Assembly: GCF_003957295.1 (NCBI RefSeq) | Contig: NZ_RQPJ01000021.1 | Location: 108,210-172,209 of the forward strand | Length of the DNA: 64,000 bases | Direction of reading: 5' to 3' | Origin: Arenibacter aquaticus | GTDB taxonomy: Bacteria; Bacteroidota; Bacteroidia; Flavobacteriales; Flavobacteriaceae | In this document: piece by piece, positions 33,947 through 43,413 of the stretch | How the letters are laid out: each line of letters starts with the position of its first letter | How positions within the stretch are numbered: the first letter of the stretch is position 1 | The notes under the pieces: model-generated | Database searches by the model: none | Told to the model about the DNA's origin: nothing | Seen by the model: the letters and a program-made list of their open reading frames with translations, nothing else | Made by a program: the position numbers and the translations under genes

Positions 33947-35226
33947 TGCAAAAAGTGCTCATCATCACCTATTATTGGCCACCGGCAGGGGGACCAGGTG
34001 TACAGCGATGGTTGAAGTTTGTTAAATACCTTAGGGATTTTGATATTGAGCCCATTGTATATACCCCTGAAAATCCCAATTACCCTATAACAGATACTTC
34101 TTTTTTGGACGAGGTTCCAAAAGACATTAGGGTATACAGGAGAAAAATTTTTGAGCCCTATGCCCTGGCCGGTATTTTTTCTAAAAAGAAAACAAAGCAG
34201 ATCAGTGCGGGCATCATAACCTCCAAGAATCAATCGCTGTTGGAAAAAGTGCTGTTGTGGATACGTGGCAATCTTTTTATTCCCGATGCAAGAAAGTTCT
34301 GGGTAGGGCCATCGGTAACTTTCTTGAGTGATATTTTGGAAAAGGAGGCTATAGGAACGGTTATTACCACTGGGCCGCCCCACAGTGTTCATCTTATTGG
34401 ACGCGAGTTAAAAAGACAATTAAAAATTAACTGGGTGGCCGATTTTAGAGACCCTTGGACTTCTATAGGATATCATAAAAAACTAATGCTCACCTCTTTC
34501 GCACAGCGAAAACATAAACAACTGGAACGTTTGGTCCTAAACGAGGCCGACAAAATTATTGTGACCAGTAATACTACTAAAAAGGAGTTTGCCGCCATAA
34601 CCAATAATCCCATAAAGGTTATTACCAATGGATATGATACATACCCTATCATAAATGAGCCATTGGATGAGGCCTTTACCCTATCTCATATAGGGTCTTT
34701 GCTAACTGGGAGAAACCCTCATAACCTTTGGAAGGCCTTATCTGAGTTGATCCATGAATTTCCCGATTTTAAAGAAGTTTTTAGGTTGCAGCTGGCCGGA
34801 GTGGTAAGTTCCGATGTTTTGGAAAGTATTTATTTTTATGGGTTACAGCCTTATACCCATTTATTGGGGTATATTTCCCATGAGGAGGCCTTGCAATATC
34901 AAAAAAGGTCTCAGGTGTTGTTATTGGTAGAAATAAATACCGAGGAGACCCAAGGTATTATCCCGGGAAAAGTATTTGAGTATATGGCCGCAAAAAGGCC
35001 TATATTGGGTGTTGGTCCCGTAAATTGGGAGGTAGGCCGTTTAATTACAGAATCCAATACGGGTCAGACCTATGACTATGAACATCATGAGGTATTGAAG
35101 GAGGTTTTGTTGCAATGGTTTAGGGATTATAAAAAGGGAAAACTGGGCTTGTCCAAGGCAAAGGTGGAACCGTATCATAGAAGGGAATTAACTAGGAAAT
35201 TGGCGGAGTATCTAACATGGGAATAG
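33946..35226 (+). CDS. Glycosyltransferase (GT4-like)
   Basis: The 426-residue protein has a GT-B two-domain fold. The N-terminal domain begins with ITYYWPPAGGPGVQRWLKFVKYLR, the glycine-rich opening of GT4 donors. The hinge region includes VADFRDPW (about 165). The C-terminal domain has the nucleotide-binding segment SHIGSLLTGRNPHNLWKAL (about 245) and the late EINTEETQGIIPGKVFEYMAAKRPILG with the catalytic-type glutamate. It should transfer a sugar from a nucleotide donor to an acceptor. It overlaps the YfhO gene by 1 base and the flippase gene by 10. Confidence 0.88.
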   Translation: MQKVLIITYYWPPAGGPGVQRWLKFVKYLRDFDIEPIVYTPENPNYPITDTSFLDEVPKDIRVYRRKIFEPYALAGIFSKKKTKQISAGIITSKNQSLLEKVLLWIRGNLFIPDARKFWVGPSVTFLSDILEKEAIGTVITTGPPHSVHLIGRELKRQLKINWVADFRDPWTSIGYHKKLMLTSFAQRKHKQLERLVLNEADKIIVTSNTTKKEFAAITNNPIKVITNGYDTYPIINEPLDEAFTLSHIGSLLTGRNPHNLWKALSELIHEFPDFKEVFRLQLAGVVSSDVLESIYFYGLQPYTHLLGYISHEEALQYQKRSQVLLLVEINTEETQGIIPGKVFEYMAAKRPILGVGPVNWEVGRLITESNTGQTYDYEHHEVLKEVLLQWFRDYKKGKLGLSKAKVEPYHRRELTRKLAEYLTWE

Positions 35227-36698
35227 TCTTAAAGCAATCTTTGAACAATACGCTGATCACTTATGGTGGTTTTGTTATTGGGGGGCTAAATCTACTTTTT
35301 CTATATACACGTTTTTTAACAGACGAATACTTCGGCTTGGTCAATGTAATTCTTTCGGCCTCCGCAGTTCTAATGCCTATATTGGCATTTGGGGTACCCA
35401 ATACCTTGGTCAAATACTTTTCCAGTTTTCAGGAACACCGCAGTAAGGACGCATTTTTAACATTGATGTTATTGTTGCCGTTAGTTCTTATTGTACCTAT
35501 AGGAGTGGTTTCGTATTTGGCAAATGAGACAATAGGGAGTTTTTTGTCCAGGGAGAACCCTATAGTAAAAGGCTATGTTTGGCATATATTTATTATTGGG
35601 GTAGCAATGGCCTATTTTGAAGTCTTTTATGCTTGGGCCAAAGTTCAGATGAAGTCGGTTTTCGGAAATTTTATGAAGGAGGTATTCAGTAGGTTAGTGG
35701 TGGCCCTATTGCTTTTTATGGTATACATGAAAATTATTACGGTACTTACTTTCTTAAACGCCCTGGTAGGGATGTACCTTCTTAGGACCCTTATAATGCA
35801 GGTGTATGCGCTAAGGTTGCAGCAACTAAGGTTTAATTTTAATTGGCCCGGCAATACAAGGGAGATTGTTAACTATAGCGCCCTTATTATTTTGGGAGGC
35901 TCGGCAGCCATTGTACTGCTAGAAGTAGACAAGGTAATGATCAATCAGTTTATAGAGATTGAAAATGTAGCTTATTACAGTGTTGCCGGTTATATTGCTA
36001 CGGTCATCGCCGTGCCTTCACGGTCCATGCATAATATTACCTACCCTTTAACGGCAGAAATACTGCACAAAAATGATATACAGGCCCTTAAAAGGCTTTA
36101 TCAAAAAAGCTCCCTGACGCTGTTGATAGTTTCCGGGCTTATTTTTATCCTGATTACATTGAATTTGGATGACCTATATCTTATGTTGCCCGATTCCTAT
36201 CGTGGTGGGTATGTAATTGTCTTTATAATAGGATTGGCCAAGGTCTATGATGCCCTATTGGGAAATAACAATGCCATCCTCTACAATTCGGATTTTTATA
36301 GGACATTATTGCTGATGGGGGTAGCATTGGCCATTCTTACCATTTTACTAAATCTTTGGTTAATTCCACAATATGGTTTGGATGGGGCGGCCATAGCAAG
36401 CTTTTTGGCATTTTTTATATACAATACCACAAAGTTGGTTTACGTACAGCTCAAGTTTGCCATTCAGCCAATAACCAAAGATACCATAAAGGTGATTGCC
36501 TTGCTTGTACTACTATCCTTATTATTTTATTTTGTAGTCTTGCCCTTTCACCCAATAATCAATATAGTGCTTAAAAGTTTTTTGATAGTAGTTAGCTATG
36601 CTTTTGTCCTGTACCGCTTTAAGGTTTCGGAAGATGTAAATGGGGCCATATCACTTTATTTAGGAAAGATTTTTGGCAACAGATGGCCTAAAAAGTAA
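35217..36698 (+). CDS. Polysaccharide/oligosaccharide flippase (MATE-like, Wzx-type)
   Basis: This 493-residue protein has about fourteen membrane helices and the signature of the polysaccharide biosynthesis (RfbX/Wzx) family: LNNTLITYGGFVIGGLNLLFLYTRF in the first helix and ALIILGGSAAIVLLEVDKVMINQF near 225. Such proteins flip lipid-linked sugars across the inner membrane. The ATG lies inside the last codons of the glycosyltransferase gene (10-base overlap), the tightest coupling in this operon. The gene ends just before a hairpin shared with the convergent neighbour. Confidence 0.88.
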   Translation: MGIVLKQSLNNTLITYGGFVIGGLNLLFLYTRFLTDEYFGLVNVILSASAVLMPILAFGVPNTLVKYFSSFQEHRSKDAFLTLMLLLPLVLIVPIGVVSYLANETIGSFLSRENPIVKGYVWHIFIIGVAMAYFEVFYAWAKVQMKSVFGNFMKEVFSRLVVALLLFMVYMKIITVLTFLNALVGMYLLRTLIMQVYALRLQQLRFNFNWPGNTREIVNYSALIILGGSAAIVLLEVDKVMINQFIEIENVAYYSVAGYIATVIAVPSRSMHNITYPLTAEILHKNDIQALKRLYQKSSLTLLIVSGLIFILITLNLDDLYLMLPDSYRGGYVIVFIIGLAKVYDALLGNNNAILYNSDFYRTLLLMGVALAILTILLNLWLIPQYGLDGAAIASFLAFFIYNTTKLVYVQLKFAIQPITKDTIKVIALLVLLSLLFYFVVLPFHPIINIVLKSFLIVVSYAFVLYRFKVSEDVNGAISLYLGKIFGNRWPKK

Positions 36699-36700
36699 AA

Positions 36701-36727
36701 CCCCGTAGGAACGAATTCGCTACGGGG
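36701..36727. terminator. Terminator hairpin between convergent genes
   Basis: CCCCGTAG (36701-36708) pairs with CTACGGGG (36720-36727). Read leftward it is followed by GTTTTACTTTTT, a good T-rich tail for the Arg/Ser-rich protein gene. In the other direction the tail is weak. Confidence 0.7.
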
Positions 36728-36757
36728 CTAAACAACTAACCAACCTAAAAACTATCT

Positions 36758-38086
36758 TTATTGAACTCTATATCTTCTGTTAGAGGACGTTGTTGATTTA
36801 TTTCTTGCACTCTTGGCAGATGATTTTGCCACCGACCTTGTAGATCTTACATTTTGTCGTTTAACAGCCGTTTTCCTTACAGCTGAACCATTGGAACTTC
36901 TTTTGACCGAACTACTTCTTACAGCTGTACTTCTAGGACTTCTTTGATATTCTTTTTTAATTGAAGTCCGGCTGCTGTGGGCAGGTCTGCTAGTCACGGT
37001 TTTAGACCTTTTTACGGTATTGCCCTTGGGGCTTTTACTCCTAGTGGTAGTGGTTCTACTAATCGTTTTTTGTCCGTTACCATTGTTTCTGGACCTAATA
37101 GTAGTACTTCTGGAAATAGTTCTATCCCTAGGATCTTTTTTAATTGTTGTGTTTCGTTTTACCGTACGGTTTCCTTTGGTATTGGAACGCAGTCCGCTGC
37201 TCCTACTAACTGTTCTATTATTTTGGGCGGCGGATGAATTCTTTCTTATCGCACTGCTTCGGTTTATTTTCTTATTGCCTGGATAGTTGGAACGGGAAGC
37301 TATATTTTTAGATACCGCTCTATTGTTGTTCCTTAATCCATCATGTCTAGAGGTCGCGCTTCTGTTAGATCTAAGGTTTTTATTCCTCACGGCAACCCTT
37401 TTATCGTTTCTATATACCGATCTTCTTTTATCATGGGCCTTATTGTACTTATAATGATGGCCTATTTTAGCATATGCCCTACGGGTATTTCGGTGGTAAG
37501 GTCTGTAATAGGTGTACCTAACTGGGCTGTAATATCTTCTATAAGGTTTATTGAAAACCAAATTAAATCCAAATGCAGGTCTCGCAAAATAGCGATGGAA
37601 GGGTCTGTATACATAATGTCTGTTATAGACATTTATATATCCCCTATGATGACTAAAGTGACCTCTATGGTCGTAATAAACGTAAAGTCCACCAAGCCTT
37701 GATACCCTGCCTCGGTTATAGTTGATGTTTACATCCCCAATTTGGGATACACGACCATAATAATCATAATAGATAGGGATGTTCTCTACTTGGATTACGG
37801 CTCCATAATCGTCATATTGAACATAGGGGTTATAATCGTAACCGGAGTTAAAAGTAATATTGGTACGACCAAGATTTACATTGGCATGTATGCCCACCCT
37901 GTCATCTATATAAAAATCGAATTCCCCATCGGGGTATACTGAAAACGTAACACCGTCTTCAACAAATATAAATGAATTATCGTATCTATAAGTCGTGGTT
38001 ATTGCAACCCTATCTTCTATTGATGAGGCGATGGTAGCAGAGGTTCCAAATATAAACGCTGCTAAAAGAAGTGTAAATTTTCTCAT
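36758..38086 (-). CDS. Exported Arg/Ser-rich basic repeat protein
   Basis: The 442-residue product has a signal peptide (about 1-21), then a tyrosine-rich beta-like region (about 25-190) with two related units around YYDYYGRVSQIGDVNINY and YYDHRGHFSHHRGYINVY, then about 250 residues of highly basic low-complexity sequence. Within residues 291-375 is an imperfect tandem repeat of 15-17 residues with a core like RTISRSTTIRS (variants RTVSRSSGLRS, RTVKRNTTIKK, KTISRTTTTRS, NTVKRSKTVTS). The predicted charge is strongly positive. I know of no function; binding to an acidic surface polymer or DNA outside the cell is a guess. Codon use matches its neighbours, so there is no sign of transfer. Confidence 0.8.
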   Translation of the reverse strand: MRKFTLLLAAFIFGTSATIASSIEDRVAITTTYRYDNSFIFVEDGVTFSVYPDGEFDFYIDDRVGIHANVNLGRTNITFNSGYDYNPYVQYDDYGAVIQVENIPIYYDYYGRVSQIGDVNINYNRGRVSRLGGLYVYYDHRGHFSHHRGYINVYNRHYVYRPFHRYFARPAFGFNLVFNKPYRRYYSPVRYTYYRPYHRNTRRAYAKIGHHYKYNKAHDKRRSVYRNDKRVAVRNKNLRSNRSATSRHDGLRNNNRAVSKNIASRSNYPGNKKINRSSAIRKNSSAAQNNRTVSRSSGLRSNTKGNRTVKRNTTIKKDPRDRTISRSTTIRSRNNGNGQKTISRTTTTRSKSPKGNTVKRSKTVTSRPAHSSRTSIKKEYQRSPRSTAVRSSSVKRSSNGSAVRKTAVKRQNVRSTRSVAKSSAKSARNKSTTSSNRRYRVQ

Positions 38087-38418
38087 GTTATAAGGTTTTA
38101 ATTAAAAATGTAATTATTTACATTCGGTAAGTATATACCAAACAGCATGCCAAAAATTCAAATAAAACCATAAGTAGCTATTTGTCAACATGTTATACAA
38201 TAATATCCAAAAGCTTTTTTTATGGAAGAAGGAAAATTATGGGGAAAAGAGAAATATATTAACGGACTTCGACTGTTAAATTAGGATATTAAGAGGAGGA
38301 GAAATAAAGGCTATGCCCAAAGGAAATTGGGCATAGTATAATTGCTTTTGGGCATAACTCAAGGTCTAGTCACTGGATTAGTAAGTAATAAAACTAAATG
38401 CTAAAGATTCCTACTTAT
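38087..38418. other. Intergenic region before uvrA end
   Basis: These 332 bases hold the promoter region of the Arg/Ser-rich protein gene at the left and the uvrA downstream region at the right. Two direct copies of TATGCCCAA are present on the minus strand, one of which belongs to a hairpin at 38311-38336. No gene is seen; the only ATG-initiated frame of note (38222) is 20 codons long. Confidence 0.5.
38311..38336 (-). terminator. Possible terminator of uvrA
   Basis: CTATGCCCAA and TTGGGCATAG form a 10-base stem with a 6-base loop, about 83 bases beyond the uvrA stop codon. The tail (CCTTTATTTC) is only moderately T-rich. Confidence 0.4.
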
Positions 38419-41202
38419 TTAATTAGGCAATTTTTCCTTTAGGTATTTGGCTGTATAGGAGATTTTATCCTTGGATACGACTTCAGGAGTTCCTTCTACA
38501 ATGAGCTGGCCTCCCTTGTTTCCTCCTTCTAAACCTAGGTCTATAATATAATCGGCACATTTGATAAGATCAATATTGTGCTCAATTACAATGATCGAAT
38601 GGCCTTTGACAATTAAGGCATTAAAGGATTTTAGCAGTTTATTGATGTCATGGAAATGAAGTCCGGTAGTAGGTTCATCAAAAATAAAAAGGGCTTTGTC
38701 CTTTGTATTTCCTTTGACCAAAAAGGAGGCCAACTTTATTCGTTGTGCCTCTCCTCCGGAAAGGGTAGAGGAGGATTGGCCCAAGGTAACATAGCCCAGA
38801 CCAACGTCCTGAAGTGGTTTTAATTTGTTGACTATTTTGGACTGTTTGTATTTTTCAAAGAAAGCAACCGCATCATCTATGGTCATACTAAGGATATCAT
38901 CTATATTGGCGTCCTCAAAATGTACTTCCAACACTTCTTTTTTAAATCTTTTTCCCTTGCAGGTTTCACATTCAAGGTGTACATCGGCCATAAACTGCAT
39001 TTCCACGGTGATTTCACCTTCTCCCTTACATTTTTCACAACGCCCTCCATCTACGTTAAAGGAAAAGTGTTTGGCCTTATACCCACGGAGTTTACTCAGC
39101 TTTTGGGAGGCAAACAAATTTCGGATATCGTCATAGGCCTTTATATACGTAACGGGATTGGAGCGGGAAGAACGCCCAATGGGGTTTTGATCTACATATT
39201 CTATATGCTTTAAGGATTGATATTTACCGTCCATAGTGCTGTACTGCCCGGCTTTTTCCCCATAGCCTCCCAACTCCTTGAGCATTATGGGGTATAGCAG
39301 TTTTTTTACCAAAGTACTCTTACCACTACCGGAAACCCCGGTTATGACGGTCAGCACATTTAACGGAAAGGTAACATCAATATTTTTCAGGTTATTCTCC
39401 CGGGCACCCTTTATTTCTATATACTCTTTAAATGGGCGTCTTGTTTTTGGTATGGCAATTTCCATACTGCCATTGAGGTAGGCTGCGGTGAGGGACTTGG
39501 ATTTTAAGATCTCTTTTAGGGTGCCATGGGCTACCACTTCACCACCATGGGTACCGGCCTCGGGACCAATGTCTATGACCTCGTCGGCAGCCTTCATAAT
39601 ATCTTCGTCATGTTCCACAACAATAACTGTATTGCCCAGGTCACGTAGCGATTTTAGGACCATAATTAGGTTCTCGGTATCCTTAGGGTGCAGTCCAATA
39701 CTGGGTTCGTCCAAAATATACATAGAACCCACCAGACTACTGCCCAAGGAGGTAGCTAAATTAATACGCTGACTCTCTCCACCGGATAAGGAGTTGGATT
39801 TTCTATTTAAGGTTAAATAGCTTAACCCAACATCGTTTAAGAAACCTAACCTACTCTCTATTTCCATGAGTAAACGCTTGGCAATGGTCTTTTCATTGGT
39901 ACTAAGGTTTATATTCCTAAAGAAGTTTGTAAGGTCTTCAATGGGCAGTTCTACCAGATGGGAAATGGATTTCCCGGATACCTTAACATAATCGGCCTCC
40001 TTTCTTAGGCGTCTTCCGTGGCAGCTTGTACATTTTGTTTTCCCCCTATAGCGGGAAAGCATAACCCTGTTTTGTATTTTATAACTCTTTTCTTCCAAGC
40101 CCTCAAAAAAACTGCTTATGCCGGTGAAATAACTATTGCCTTCCCAAACCAGCTGTTTTTGTTCATCACTGAGCTGATACCATGGCTTATGTATTGGGAA
40201 GTCAAATTTATAGGCCACATTTACCAATTGGTCCCTATAGGCTCCCATGCTTTCACCCCGCCAGGGGAAAATGGCATTCTCAAAGACCGACAAGGAGGTA
40301 TTGGGGATCACCAAATCCTCGTCTATTCCTATTACATCCCCATAACCTTCACATTTGGGACAGGCTCCGTAGGGGTTGTTAAAGCTGAAAAGATGCACAT
40401 TGGGTTCTAAGAACGACATGCCGTCCAATTCAAATTTATTACTAAAATGGGTTTTGTTTTCAGTAGCCAGTTCCTGCACGATACATTCTCCCTTTCCTTC
40501 AAAAAAAGCTGTATCTATGGCATTGGCCAGTCTGTTGAAGAAATCTTCATCATTTTTGTAAATAATCCGGTCTACTACCAAATAGAACTGTCTGCCTATA
40601 TCTTTTAGGTCGTCGTCTATTCGCAATACCTCACCATTATGTAGGATTCTGGCAAATCCCTGTTTGGAGAATAATTGGAGCGACTTTATGGGGTCCCTGT
40701 CCTCGCTTATCTGAATGGGAGCCAACAATAAAAGCTTACTGCCTTCCTGGTACGACTTAATGTGCTCTACCACATCCGAAACGCTATGTTTTTTTACCTC
40801 CTCGTCAGATAGGGGCGAATAAGTTCTCCCAATCCTGGCAAACAATAGTTTTAGGTAGTCATATATTTCCGTGGTTGTCCCCACGGTAGATCTTGGGTTG
40901 GTAGAATTTACTTTTTGTTCAATGGCGATAGCTGGAGCTATGCCCTTGATAGAATCTACCTTGGGCTTGTCCAATTTTCCTAAAAATTGTCTGGCATAGG
41001 AAGACAGACTTTCCACATACCTACGTTGTCCTTCGGCATAAAGGGTATCAAAAGCCAAACTGGATTTCCCGGAACCGGACAATCCGGTAATAACTACCAA
41101 TTTGTTTCTAGGGATTACGACATCAATGTTCTTTAAATTATGGAGTCGGGCCCCTTTTATGATAATATTGTGCTTCGGGTTTACGTCTTTTATTGAGGTC
41201 AT
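38419..41202 (-). CDS. uvrA: Excinuclease ABC subunit A
   Basis: The 927-residue DNA damage sensor of nucleotide excision repair carries two ABC ATPase units. Unit 1 has Walker [10 protein letters not shown] at 40-48, a first zinc finger (CPKCEGYG to CTSCHGRR) and the signature [12 protein letters not shown]. Unit 2 has GVSGSGKST near 620, a second zinc finger ([10 protein letters not shown] to CETCKG) and the signature [12 protein letters not shown]. Length and motifs are complete. It works with UvrB and UvrC, which are not in this window. A TATCTTTG box on the minus strand (41220-41227) sits just before the ATG. Confidence 0.97.
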   Translation of the reverse strand: MTSIKDVNPKHNIIIKGARLHNLKNIDVVIPRNKLVVITGLSGSGKSSLAFDTLYAEGQRRYVESLSSYARQFLGKLDKPKVDSIKGIAPAIAIEQKVNSTNPRSTVGTTTEIYDYLKLLFARIGRTYSPLSDEEVKKHSVSDVVEHIKSYQEGSKLLLLAPIQISEDRDPIKSLQLFSKQGFARILHNGEVLRIDDDLKDIGRQFYLVVDRIIYKNDEDFFNRLANAIDTAFFEGKGECIVQELATENKTHFSNKFELDGMSFLEPNVHLFSFNNPYGACPKCEGYGDVIGIDEDLVIPNTSLSVFENAIFPWRGESMGAYRDQLVNVAYKFDFPIHKPWYQLSDEQKQLVWEGNSYFTGISSFFEGLEEKSYKIQNRVMLSRYRGKTKCTSCHGRRLRKEADYVKVSGKSISHLVELPIEDLTNFFRNINLSTNEKTIAKRLLMEIESRLGFLNDVGLSYLTLNRKSNSLSGGESQRINLATSLGSSLVGSMYILDEPSIGLHPKDTENLIMVLKSLRDLGNTVIVVEHDEDIMKAADEVIDIGPEAGTHGGEVVAHGTLKEILKSKSLTAAYLNGSMEIAIPKTRRPFKEYIEIKGARENNLKNIDVTFPLNVLTVITGVSGSGKSTLVKKLLYPIMLKELGGYGEKAGQYSTMDGKYQSLKHIEYVDQNPIGRSSRSNPVTYIKAYDDIRNLFASQKLSKLRGYKAKHFSFNVDGGRCEKCKGEGEITVEMQFMADVHLECETCKGKRFKKEVLEVHFEDANIDDILSMTIDDAVAFFEKYKQSKIVNKLKPLQDVGLGYVTLGQSSSTLSGGEAQRIKLASFLVKGNTKDKALFIFDEPTTGLHFHDINKLLKSFNALIVKGHSIIVIEHNIDLIKCADYIIDLGLEGGNKGGQLIVEGTPEVVSKDKISYTAKYLKEKLPN

Positions 41203-41297
41203 GTCTGTATTTAAGTTTGCAAAGATACGATATGCTATATTTATTCGCTAGTAGCCTTACTCCTACAATAAATTAGTATTCATTGAAGGAAAGTTCT

Positions 41298-41326
41298 TTG
41301 AATAGACTTAAATTTTTATATATTTG
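41298..41326 (+). promoter_or_regulatory. Promoter of the first ECF sigma gene
   Basis: TTG at 41298-41300 and TATATTTG at 41319-41326 are 18 bases apart and fit the Bacteroidetes consensus. The predicted leader before the ATG is over 110 bases long and ends in a small hairpin (AGCTAT at 41413-41418 with ATAGCT at 41425-41430) 15 bases before the start codon. Confidence 0.5.
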
Positions 41327-41445
41327 GGTTATAATTAAGACCTAAATAGCCTATACGTAAAAAATTACTTTTTAAAAATTTTGTTTTGCTTCATTGAGCT
41401 TTTCACAGAAACAGCTATGGGAGTATAGCTTTAAAAAGTAATTGT

Positions 41446-42027
41446 ATGGAACTAGTAATAGACGATTCAGTATTAGTAAAAAACTACATGAACGGGGACG
41501 AAAGAGCCTTGGAGATTTTAATTCACCGTCACAATCAGCGCCTAAGCAGTTTTATTTATTCCAAAGTCCAAGATCGGGAAATAACTGAGGATATTTTTCA
41601 GGATACCTTTATTAAGGTAATTAAAACTTTAAAAAAGGGTAATTACAATGAAGAAGGTAAATTCCTCCCCTGGGTAATGCGCATATCCCATAATCTCATA
41701 ATAGATTATTTTAGAAAGAGTAATAGAATGCCGCGTTTTGAAGGCAACAGCGATTTTAATATTTTCTCTATAATGAGTGATGATAAGCTAAACGCCGAAA
41801 GACAACTTATAAAGGAGCAGATAGATCAAGACCTTTGTGTTTTGATCAAGGAGCTGCCCAAAGACCAAATGGATGTTTTGGAAATGCGTATCTATAAGAA
41901 TATGAGTTTTAAGGAAATATCTGAAAATACCGGTGTTAGTATCAATACTGCCTTGGGAAGAATGAGATATGCCCTGATAAACCTTCGTAAGATTATAGAA
42001 AAGCACAATATTATTTTAACGAATTAA
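41446..42027 (+). CDS. ECF RNA polymerase sigma factor, copy 1
   Basis: The 193-residue sigma-70 family protein has region 2 at about 22-95 (RHNQRLSSFIYSKV, then EDIFQDTFIKVIKTLKKGNY and PWVMRISHNLIIDYFRK) and region 4 at about 125-185 (ELPKDQMDVLEMRIYKNMSFKEIS, then SINTALGRMRYALINLRKII, a helix-turn-helix that reads the -35 element). It lacks regions 1 and 3, as expected for the extracytoplasmic function type. No anti-sigma gene with a membrane helix is adjacent; instead a 47-codon gene follows. It aligns without gaps to the copy at 42760-43341, and roughly four residues in five are identical. Confidence 0.92.
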   Translation: MELVIDDSVLVKNYMNGDERALEILIHRHNQRLSSFIYSKVQDREITEDIFQDTFIKVIKTLKKGNYNEEGKFLPWVMRISHNLIIDYFRKSNRMPRFEGNSDFNIFSIMSDDKLNAERQLIKEQIDQDLCVLIKELPKDQMDVLEMRIYKNMSFKEISENTGVSINTALGRMRYALINLRKIIEKHNIILTN

Positions 42028-42071
42028 TGTTCCGTATAACCGTCTTTAGTTAATTTCTTCCTAATACTTGC

Positions 42072-42087
42072 GTTATTTGTACATAAC
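42072..42087. promoter_or_regulatory. Inverted repeat before small gene, copy 1
   Basis: GTTAT-N6-ATAAC lies 10 bases before the ATG of the first 47-codon gene. The surrounding GCGTTAT and ACATAACAA are shared with the same position before the second small gene. It could be an operator or a short RNA hairpin. Confidence 0.5.
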
Positions 42088-42097
42088 AAAAAATATT

Positions 42098-42241
42098 ATG
42101 GACAAATACGACGTTACTACAAAGAACAAATGTACCCTAATGGCAACAAGACAGTCTAAAATAGATTTTTTGCTAAGCTACTCCAAATCATTGTACCTCG
42201 TAAAATGCAATGGTAAGCTACAGGAGCAGTGTCTTAATTAA
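42098..42241 (+). CDS. 47-residue protein after ECF sigma factor, copy 1
   Basis: This small gene starts 70 bases after the stop codon of sigma copy 1 and ends at TAA 42239-42241. It is too short for standard gene calling. The protein is hydrophilic, with a central amphipathic segment (KIDFLLSYSKSLYLVK, about 21-36) and three cysteines (12, 37, 45). It shares length, an NKCxL motif at 10-14, an IxFLxxYSxSL motif at 22-32 and a terminal LN with the protein at 43414-43557, although flanking residues differ greatly, which suggests selection on the protein. A terminator follows 12 bases later. The function is unknown; control of the sigma factor is a hypothesis only. Confidence 0.75.
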   Translation: MDKYDVTTKNKCTLMATRQSKIDFLLSYSKSLYLVKCNGKLQEQCLN

Positions 42242-42253
42242 CGTTTTATCTTG

Positions 42254-42277
42254 GCCGTCTTCTTTGGACGGCTTTTT
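42254..42277 (+). terminator. Intrinsic terminator after the first sigma/small protein cassette
   Basis: GCCGTC (42254-42259) pairs with GACGGC (42267-42272) and is followed directly by TTTTT. It ends the transcript that includes the 47-codon gene. Confidence 0.8.
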
Positions 42278-42759
42278 AAATGATATTAGGGTTTTCCTCA
42301 AGGGAAGGCGTCTGCAAGACATAATGTACGGTTAGATGTTGTATACCTATTAAGAAGTGGTTCGGCCCACTATGTAACATTTTATTTTAAACTTTAATAT
42401 AATGTTCTGCATTGGTTTGTAAAGAACTACTTTATAATAAAACTATATTCCTTATATATAGGTAGGAAATTACTTTATAGCCAATTTTTGGAACACTTCT
42501 TCTTTTTTAACCTCTTTTATAACATCTACATCCAACTAAATTTTAGACCATTTATTATATCAAAAATAATAAAATTGGCATTTGACATCATTTAATGGGG
42601 GTTTTACAACATAGTTTTTCCACAACTTCATCATTTATATACTTTTATCCTGTTGTTAATTGATACTGTAGGTTTAAAATCTGCATCAAGTTTTAGCTAA
42701 CACAAAGAAAGTCCAATCAGCAAGGTGGGGCACTAGTTTAACCAAAAAATATATTTTGT
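42278..42759. other. AT-rich intergenic region before the second sigma gene
   Basis: These 482 bases contain no frame that I would call a gene. The sequence is notably AT-rich with several T-runs. A TACTTTTA box near 42650 resembles a weak -7 element. The region probably carries the promoter and a long leader of the second cassette; its length is unusual for this compact genome. Confidence 0.5.
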
Positions 42760-43341
42760 ATGGAACTGCAAATAGATGACTCAGTATTAGTAAAGGATTA
42801 CATTAACGGAAATGAAAAGGCGTTAGAGGTTTTAATCAATAGGCATAACCAACGTATAAGTAGTTTTATTTATTCCAAGGTTTTGGACCGTGATGTATCT
42901 GAGGATATTTTTCAGGATACCTTTATTAAGGTAATAAAAACCTTAAAAAAAGGAAACTATAGTGAGGAAGGTAAGTTTTTACCTTGGGTTATGCGGATTG
43001 CCCATAACCTGGTCATAGACCACTTCAGAAGAAACAAAAGAATGCCCATGTTTGAAGGGAATGATGATTTTAACATCTTTTCTGTTATTGGGGATGATAA
43101 ATTAAATGTAGAAAAACAATTGATCAAAGATCAAATAGATTCTGATTTGTCCGTACTGGTAGAAGAACTTCCAGAAGATCAAAAAGAGGTTCTTGTGATG
43201 CGTATTTACAGGGATATGAGCTTCAAAGAGATTTCTGAGAATACGGGAGTGAGTATTAATACGGCTCTTGGAAGAATGCGTTATGCGTTAATTAACCTGA
43301 GAAAAGTCATAGAAAAAAACAATATCGTTTTAACGAATTAA
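42760..43341 (+). CDS. ECF RNA polymerase sigma factor, copy 2
   Basis: This second 193-residue ECF sigma factor has the same region 2 (RHNQRISSFIYSKV, EDIFQDTFIKVIKTLKKGNY, PWVMRIAHNLVIDHFRR) and region 4 (ELPEDQKEVLVMRIYRDMSFKEIS, SINTALGRMRYALINLRKVI) as copy 1. Most substitutions are conservative and lie outside the DNA-contacting helices; the last 40 residues are almost unchanged. The two therefore probably recognise the same or very similar promoters, while differing in how they are controlled. Like copy 1 it is followed by an inverted repeat and a 47-codon gene. Confidence 0.92.
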   Translation: MELQIDDSVLVKDYINGNEKALEVLINRHNQRISSFIYSKVLDRDVSEDIFQDTFIKVIKTLKKGNYSEEGKFLPWVMRIAHNLVIDHFRRNKRMPMFEGNDDFNIFSVIGDDKLNVEKQLIKDQIDSDLSVLVEELPEDQKEVLVMRIYRDMSFKEISENTGVSINTALGRMRYALINLRKVIEKNNIVLTN

Positions 43342-43383
43342 TAGGTCATAGGTCGAACAGGGCAATATTTCGGATTTGGTAGC

Positions 43384-43399
43384 GTTATCTTAACATAAC
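43384..43399. promoter_or_regulatory. Inverted repeat before small gene, copy 2
   Basis: GTTAT-N6-ATAAC is repeated here, 14 bases before the second 47-codon gene, with the same flanks (GCGTTAT and ACATAACAA) as at 42072-42087. Confidence 0.5.
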
Positions 43400-43413
43400 A
43401 ATACTATAATCCT

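Noticed and set aside
37020-37702. Several plus-strand open frames opposite the Arg/Ser-rich protein
   Set aside because: They are explained by the low-complexity codon use on the minus strand and resemble no protein.
41446-43341. Assembly duplication of one sigma gene
   Set aside because: The two copies differ at many codons, have different downstream genes and different flanks, so this is an old biological duplication.
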